Source: Treponema sp.
Lineage (GTDB): Bacteria > Spirochaetota > Spirochaetia > Treponematales > Treponemataceae
Direction of reading: 5' to 3'
Assembly (NCBI GenBank): GCA_017525605.1
Contig: JAFXSM010000024.1
Span: 62,001-126,000, forward strand
DNA: 64,000 bases
Shown: one piece after another, positions 59,571 to 64,000 of the stretch
Position numbering within the stretch: position 1 is the first letter of the stretch
Layout: each line of letters opens with the position of its first letter
Made by a program: the position numbers and the translations under genes
The notes under the pieces: generated by a model
The model's database searches: none
Told to the model about the DNA's origin: nothing
The model's input: only the letters and a program-made list of their open reading frames with translations

Positions 59571-59588
59571 ATCGGCCTCCTTCGTGTC

Positions 59589-60914
59589 CTAAAGAAATTT
59601 CTCATCAACGATATACAGAACTTCGTCGAGTTTCATCATCTCTTCGTTGAGCTGCTTTTCGGTGATTATGAGCGGCGGTGCGACTACGATGACGTTTTCG
59701 TGCGAATATGTAAAGAATCCGCGGCTTTTGAGTTCCTTTATTATCGCGCCCATTATTCCGTTTTCGTCCTTTCCCCACGGAACGAGCGGCTCGCGGCTTT
59801 TTTTGTCCTTCACAAGTTCTATTCCGCTGAAAAGTCCGATGTAGCGCACGTCGCCGACGCATGCGTGGTTTTTCTTGATGTTCTCAAGAAGCTTTCCGAG
59901 GTATTCGCCGACTTTCTGAACGTGCGACTCGATGTTGCTCTTCATGTAGAATTCCTGACAAGCCGCGCCTGCCGCACATGCAAGCGGATGACCGGAGTAG
60001 GTGAGTCCGCAGCTTAAGAATTTGTCGTCAAAGAAATGCGCGATTCTGCTTCGGACGATTGCTCCGCCCAACGGAATGTAGCCTGAATTTACGCCTTTTG
60101 CGAATGTTATGATGTCAGGCGTTACGTCGAAATTCATGTACGCGAACATTTTTCCTGTTCTGTACCAGCCTGTCATCACTTCGTCGCAAATCATTACGAT
60201 TCCGAATTCGTCGCAGATTTTGCGGATTCCTTTCAGATAGTTCTTCGGATAGATGATTATTCCGTTCGAGCCGACAATCGTTTCCACAATGATTGCCGCA
60301 ATCCTGTCGCTTCCCTCGAAGATTACCTGCTCGCGGAGTTTTTCGACGTAGTAGGCGCATTCTTCGTCTTCAGAATCGAATTTGAGTTTTTCCTGATACG
60401 GATACGGACCTCTGAAATGTATGAAACCGGGGATTGCAGGTTCCAGCGCGAAATGCCGCGGCTCTCCGGTGAGGTTTCCTGCACCGAATGTGGAGCCGTG
60501 GTAGGAGCGGTACTGGCTCAGGACTTTGAAGCGACCTGTGTACATTCTTGCGATTTTTATGGCGTTTTCGTTTGCATCTGCTCCGCCGTTCGTGAAGAAT
60601 ATTTTTCCGAAGCAGTCAGGCAGCCTTCCGATGATTGATTCTGCAAGTTTCGCGCGCGGTTCCGCTCCCCATGAGCCTTGAACGTAAGCGTATTTGTCGA
60701 GCTGAGATTTTATCGCCTCTGTCATCTCCCTGTTTGCATATCCTGCATTCAGATTGACTTGCTCCGACGACATGTCCGCATATCTGTTTCCGTCCTTGTC
60801 GTATATGTAGATTCCTTCCGCATGGTCTACCGCAATCGGCTCAAGCCCTCCCTGCCTGCTCCAGCCGAGCAGTACTTTTTCCGCCTGTATTCTTGATATT
60901 TCGCTTGCCGTCAT
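59589..60914 (-). CDS. Class III omega-aminotransferase
   Basis: A 441-residue PLP-dependent transaminase for omega-amines. Key segments: VDHAEGIYIYDKDGNRYADM, KIFFTNGGADANENAIKIAR, SYHGSTFGAGNLTGEPRHF, MICDEVMTGWYRTGKMFA and the PLP-lysine segment IITFAKGVNSGYIPLGGAIV. The Met/Trp-rich active site resembles taurine- and beta-alanine-type enzymes more than GabT, but this is a weak call. The start at 60914 is fixed by AAAGGAGG 8 bases upstream, which rejects a start 13 codons earlier that would overlap the kinase-like gene. The alcohol dehydrogenase gene follows after 18 bases. Confidence 0.88.
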   Translation of the reverse strand: MTASEISRIQAEKVLLGWSRQGGLEPIAVDHAEGIYIYDKDGNRYADMSSEQVNLNAGYANREMTEAIKSQLDKYAYVQGSWGAEPRAKLAESIIGRLPDCFGKIFFTNGGADANENAIKIARMYTGRFKVLSQYRSYHGSTFGAGNLTGEPRHFALEPAIPGFIHFRGPYPYQEKLKFDSEDEECAYYVEKLREQVIFEGSDRIAAIIVETIVGSNGIIIYPKNYLKGIRKICDEFGIVMICDEVMTGWYRTGKMFAYMNFDVTPDIITFAKGVNSGYIPLGGAIVRSRIAHFFDDKFLSCGLTYSGHPLACAAGAACQEFYMKSNIESHVQKVGEYLGKLLENIKKNHACVGDVRYIGLFSGIELVKDKKSREPLVPWGKDENGIMGAIIKELKSRGFFTYSHENVIVVAPPLIITEKQLNEEMMKLDEVLYIVDEKFL

Positions 60915-60949
60915 GTTCGCTTCCTCCTTTGCTTTTGCTTGTTCCGCTG

Positions 60950-61558
60950 TCATTCTTCCGTCAGTTTGAATCTGCTTTCGGCCGCCTTGTAGATTAGCTC
61001 TACCGTGCCTTCTACGCCGAACATCTCCACGTCAACCATTATGTTACGTCCGTGCCTGTCGCCCCTGTTGTGTCCGGTGACGAATTTGTAGTAGTTGTGC
61101 CTCTTCTTGTCGATTCGCTTTATCATTGTTTCCGCGTCTTTTTCCGTAAGGTCGTATGCTTCCGCAATGTGCTTGATTCTGTAGGGCAGTGAAGCGTAGA
61201 CGAATGCGTTCATCGTCGTTCCGAATTCCTGAAGGAAATAATCGGCGCACCGTCCGAGCATGACGCAGCTTTCCCTGTTGGCGATGCTCCTGATTACAAA
61301 TGCCTGCGCTTCGATTGCCTGCTCCGAATAGAACGCGCGAGTCGCACCGTAGCCGAATTCTGTATAGAAATTTTCAACAAGACCTGGGTTTTCGTCTGCG
61401 CTTTCGAAAAAGTCGTTGTTTACGCCAGCAACTTGAGCCGCCATATCGACAAGTTCCCTGTCGTAGAATTTCACATTGAGTTTTGCAGCCAGCTGCCGCC
61501 CGATTTCCCTTGCGTTGCAGCCGAATTCCCTTCCTATTGTGATTACAAAACGTTTCAT
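60950..61558 (-). CDS. Cytidylate-kinase-like family protein
   Basis: A 202-residue P-loop-derived protein of the cytidylate-kinase-like family. VITIGREFGCNAREIGRQLA, KFYDRELVDMAAQ, CVMLGRCADYFLQ and MIKRIDKKRHNYYKFVTGH follow the family pattern. The nucleotide loop is degenerate: the usual GSGG is GCNA and no P-loop Lys is present. Such proteins are often encoded beside transporters; their role is unclear and may be regulatory. GGAGG precedes the ATG. It lies between the ABC permease (31-base gap) and the aminotransferase (35-base gap). Confidence 0.82.
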   Translation of the reverse strand: MKRFVITIGREFGCNAREIGRQLAAKLNVKFYDRELVDMAAQVAGVNNDFFESADENPGLVENFYTEFGYGATRAFYSEQAIEAQAFVIRSIANRESCVMLGRCADYFLQEFGTTMNAFVYASLPYRIKHIAEAYDLTEKDAETMIKRIDKKRHNYYKFVTGHNRGDRHGRNIMVDVEMFGVEGTVELIYKAAESRFKLTEE

Positions 61559-61589
61559 TTTTCATTTCCTCCGTTTGTCCGCTGTCCGC

Positions 61590-62306
61590 TTATCTACGGC
61601 CGACCCTTGTTTTACGTTCCACCCATTTTGCGAATATTCCGAGCGGAATGCAGATAATCAGATAGACTGCGGCAAGAAGCGTGTAAGATTCGATTGTCAG
61701 GAACGTCTGCGATGTGTACGCCTTTGCAGTCGTCAGGAATTCCGCCGCCGTTATGTACGACATGAGAGAAGTGTCCTTCACCATCATGACGAGGTAGTTT
61801 CCGAATACGGGAATTGAATTCCTCATTGCCTGCGGAACTACGATTCGCATCATCGCCTGTGCCGGAGTCAGTCCGAGCGCGAGAGCCGCTTCCCTCTGTC
61901 CTCCGTCGATTGAGATGATTGCGGCCCTTATGACTTCCGCAATGTAAGTTCCATAGTTGATTCCGAGTCCGAGGATTCCTGCAGTCAGCGGAGTGAAATT
62001 GCACTTCCAGCCTTCTATTCCGATTAGCTGCGCGGCGCATGTTATCAGAAGCGGAACGACGTAATAGATGTAGACGAGCTGAACGAGCAGCGGCGTTCCG
62101 CGGATAAGCTCCTGGAAGACGACCACTGCATTGTTCAGCCATTTTGACTTTGAGATTCTTCCGAATGCGAGGACGAACCCGAATGCGATTCCGAGCGCGA
62201 ATCCTGCAAGCGTCGCAACTACGACGATGAACAACGCTTTTCCGAGCAGAAGCGGCAGAAGGTCATGGATTGTCTTTGCAAAATCTAGGTTTTTCAGAAT
62301 GTTCAT
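61590..62306 (-). CDS. Polar amino acid ABC transporter permease
   Basis: A 238-residue inner-membrane permease with about five hydrophobic helices. FQELIRGTPLLVQLVYIYYV is the signature of the HisM/GlnP family, and the EAALALGLTPAQAMMRIVVPQA loop (EAA motif with conserved Gly) contacts the ATPase. GGAG precedes the ATG. It starts 8 bases after the ATPase gene and has only one permease gene, so the transporter is probably a homodimer. Confidence 0.93.
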   Translation of the reverse strand: MNILKNLDFAKTIHDLLPLLLGKALFIVVVATLAGFALGIAFGFVLAFGRISKSKWLNNAVVVFQELIRGTPLLVQLVYIYYVVPLLITCAAQLIGIEGWKCNFTPLTAGILGLGINYGTYIAEVIRAAIISIDGGQREAALALGLTPAQAMMRIVVPQAMRNSIPVFGNYLVMMVKDTSLMSYITAAEFLTTAKAYTSQTFLTIESYTLLAAVYLIICIPLGIFAKWVERKTRVGRR

Positions 62307-62314
62307 ATTTGCTC

Positions 62315-63049
62315 CTATTTGTTCAGAATCCGCGAGAGAAACGCTTTTGTCCGCTCGTTCTTCGGATTCGAGAACATTTCGTCCGGGGATTCGTCTTCGA
62401 CGACGTAACCGGCATCCATGAAGATTACTCTGTCGGCAACGTCATGCGCGAATCCCATCTCGTGCGTTACGGTCGCCATCGTCATTCCTGATTTCGCAAG
62501 CTCCTTCATTACCGAAAGGACTTCTCCGACAAGTTCCGGGTCGAGTGCCGACGTCGGCTCGTCGAACAGCATCATCTCCGGTTCCATCGCAAGTGCGCGC
62601 GCTATCGCCACACGCTGCTGCTGACCGCCTGAAAGCGTCGTCGGGTAGACATCCGCCTTGTTCTTCAGGCCAACCTTGTCGAGAAGCTCAATCGCCTTTT
62701 CTTTGGCTGCATCCCTTTCCTTTTTCAGGACGAGTTTCGGTGCGAATGTGACGTTTTCGAGGACTGTCATGAAAGGAAAAAGGTTGAACCTCTGGAAGCA
62801 CATTCCGACATGACGCCTGTATTTAACGATGTCGAATTTCGGCTGCAGGATGTCAGTGCCGTTGAAAAGTATGCTTCCGCCGGAAGGTTTCTCCAAAAGG
62901 TTCAGGCAGCGCAGGAACGTTGACTTGCCTGAACCTGACGGACCGATTAGTACGAGTACTTCTCCTTTTTCGATGGAAATATTTATGTCTTTTAAAACTT
63001 TCAGCTCGCCGAAATTCTTTTTCAGGTTTTTTATATCAAGTAAGGGCAT
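62315..63049 (-). CDS. Polar amino acid ABC transporter ATP-binding protein
   Basis: A 244-residue ATPase of the GlnQ/HisP type. Walker A is [20 protein letters not shown], the signature is [16 protein letters not shown], Walker B is [13 protein letters not shown], and the switch His is in [26 protein letters not shown] is the Q-loop. GAGG precedes the ATG. It is the middle gene of the binding protein-ATPase-permease set. Confidence 0.95.
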   Translation of the reverse strand: MPLLDIKNLKKNFGELKVLKDINISIEKGEVLVLIGPSGSGKSTFLRCLNLLEKPSGGSILFNGTDILQPKFDIVKYRRHVGMCFQRFNLFPFMTVLENVTFAPKLVLKKERDAAKEKAIELLDKVGLKNKADVYPTTLSGGQQQRVAIARALAMEPEMMLFDEPTSALDPELVGEVLSVMKELAKSGMTMATVTHEMGFAHDVADRVIFMDAGYVVEDESPDEMFSNPKNERTKAFLSRILNK

Positions 63050-63078
63050 AATATTTTCCTCTTGTCTGCATCACTCTT

Positions 63079-63987
63079 CTATTCGATTATGTTTACCGGA
63101 CATTTGATTTCAGTTTCGTAATCAGCGTCCGGGGCATAGCAGTGAAGTTTCGGGTCGAATCCGTACTTCGTGATGATTTTCTCGATTGTCCCGTCCTTCC
63201 TCATTTCCGCGAACACCTTGTTCAGTTCCTTTGCAAAGTCTGCATCCTCGTGGTTGACCGCGCATGATATGTGGCCTTTCGGAATCTCATCGTCAACGTA
63301 TTCAGTTGCAAGCCTGAGACCTTCCATCTTGTCTGGGCTGTGTACCATGATTCCTTCGATTACAGTCGAGTCTGTCAGGAAGCCGTCAATCTTTCCGAAT
63401 TGCAGTGCGACGAGCGAATCTGTCTGGTGTCCTGTCGCTATCGCCTCTCCGACGATTCCCTTCTTCACCCATGATTCGACTCCGCCCTGCCAGATCGTTC
63501 CGGGAGTGTATCCGACCTTCTTTCCCGCCATGTCGTACTGGCTGTTGTAAGGGCTGTCTTTCGGAACGACGAGCGCGCCGCCCTGCCAGTAAATCGAGTC
63601 GCAGAAATAGACTTTCTTTGCCCTGTCCGGGTTTGAGTTGTACATTCCGTCCGCAATCAGGTCGATTGTTCCGTTGTTGCAGTTCAAAATGAGTTCCGAG
63701 AACGGAATGAGCGACATTTCGACTTCCGGTATTCCGAGCCTTCTGCATGCTTCCGCAACGATGTCCGAGTCGATGCCCTCTGGTTTTCCAGTCTGCTGGT
63801 TTATGTACGAATATTCATCGCCCGAAGAGCCGAAAACGAGCTTTCCCTTTGCCCTGAGCTTCGTAAGTTTCTTGCTCACGCCTGTTTCCGCGTTCTGAGC
63901 GGACGTCTTCTTCTTTTCGCAACCCATAAATGATGCTGCCGTAAAAAGCGCAGCTGTAGTGGCGATTGCCTTCATGATTTTCTTCAT
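63079..63987 (-). CDS. Amino acid ABC transporter solute-binding lipoprotein (family 3)
   Basis: A 302-residue solute-binding lipoprotein with lipobox SFMGC (Cys23). The fold starts LRAKGKLVFGSSGDEYSYIN and has PEGIDSDIVAEACRRLGI, NCNNGTIDLIADGMYNSNPD, KKVYFCDSIYWQGGALVVPK and the late SCAVNHEDADFAKELNKVF, as in amino acid-binding family 3 proteins. The usual ligand-binding Arg after the Asp of the R/D pair is not obvious, so the ligand may be unusual, such as an omega-amino acid. GGAGG at the window edge precedes the ATG, so the gene is complete. Confidence 0.92.
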   Translation of the reverse strand: MKKIMKAIATTAALFTAASFMGCEKKKTSAQNAETGVSKKLTKLRAKGKLVFGSSGDEYSYINQQTGKPEGIDSDIVAEACRRLGIPEVEMSLIPFSELILNCNNGTIDLIADGMYNSNPDRAKKVYFCDSIYWQGGALVVPKDSPYNSQYDMAGKKVGYTPGTIWQGGVESWVKKGIVGEAIATGHQTDSLVALQFGKIDGFLTDSTVIEGIMVHSPDKMEGLRLATEYVDDEIPKGHISCAVNHEDADFAKELNKVFAEMRKDGTIEKIITKYGFDPKLHCYAPDADYETEIKCPVNIIE

Positions 63988-64000
63988 ATTCTTACCTCCA

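Noticed and set aside
59589..60953. Longer start of the class III aminotransferase overlapping the kinase-like gene
   Set aside because: AAAGGAGG 8 bases before the ATG at 60914 and the family's usual N-terminus favour the shorter form.
1..64000. CRISPR array, tRNA or rRNA gene
   Set aside because: No regularly spaced repeats, no cloverleaf with a CCA-type end and no rRNA signature were seen in the intergenic regions; a tRNAscan or Rfam run was not possible here.

Overview
The window reads as a chromosomal segment of a spirochaete, most likely a host-associated, carbohydrate-fermenting Treponema. Supporting signs are treponemal-style outer-membrane barrels ending in Phe, many lipoproteins, a CHASE2 adenylate cyclase beside a FecR protein, DUF3943, DUF2798 and DUF3737 proteins, an AAA-ATPase/PD-(D/E)XK gene, and a mix of housekeeping genes with plant-glucan enzymes. 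The species cannot be fixed from sequence alone. I saw no rRNA, tRNA, CRISPR array, insertion sequence or prophage.

Layout. 1-5.9 kb: the 3' part of polA, coaE, a SPOR protein and a (p)ppGpp-synthetase-like gene face aspS. 6.3-17.5 kb: a plus-strand beta-glucan block holds a barrel protein, a lipoprotein with duplicated binding-like domains, a GH16 glucanase with three CBM-like modules, a GH5 lipoprotein endoglucanase and a GH94 phosphorylase. It is interrupted at 9.4-11.2 kb by an accessory patch with hairpins, short repeats, an Imm6-like gene and a 22-residue membrane peptide. Three related palindromes of 106-124 bp lie between genes of this block. 17.8-24.7 kb: mixed genes (DUF3737, two lipoproteins, DUF2798, a secreted beta-helix, a NifX-like protein, AAA/PD-(D/E)XK). 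24.7-31.5 kb: malQ, a very large GH13 protein and a long uracil phosphoribosyltransferase. 31.5-42.3 kb: chemoreceptor, a threonine-synthase-like protein with altered PLP motifs, DUF3943, an orphan TRAP binding protein, clpP, a UPF0158-GNAT fusion, a free-standing DbpA-type RNA-binding protein, two metal-dependent hydrolases and a lipoprotein. 42.4-48 kb: a FecR/barrel/exported-protein operon divergent from the CHASE2 cyclase. 48-55.6 kb: ybaK, uvrD/pcrA, rimO, rodZ-like, lolA-like, a PhnP-like hydrolase and rpmB. 55.8-64 kb: two convergent modules, each pairing a class III aminotransferase with an iron alcohol dehydrogenase (gabT plus 4-hydroxybutyrate dehydrogenase, and a second pair). The second pair lies in a run with a polar amino acid ABC transporter and a cytidylate-kinase-like protein.

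How the parts work together. GH16 and GH5 enzymes outside the cell would cut mixed-linkage or beta-1,3/1,4-glucan, the barrel and binding lipoprotein may help capture and entry, and GH94 would phosphorolyse the disaccharide in the cytoplasm. MalQ and the GH13 protein handle alpha-glucans. The terminal cluster would deaminate amines (GABA and a second amine) and reduce the aldehydes to hydroxy acids.

Most notable observations: (1) the three palindromes keep a conserved core and flanking boxes while their middle stem changes sequence but stays paired; (2) six genes have a TATAAT-like box only 6-8 nt before the ATG and no Shine-Dalgarno sequence, which suggests leaderless mRNAs; (3) clpP has a promoter followed directly by an intrinsic-terminator hairpin before its start; (4) a 22-residue membrane peptide gene has its own ribosome site and terminator beside an orphan immunity-like gene.
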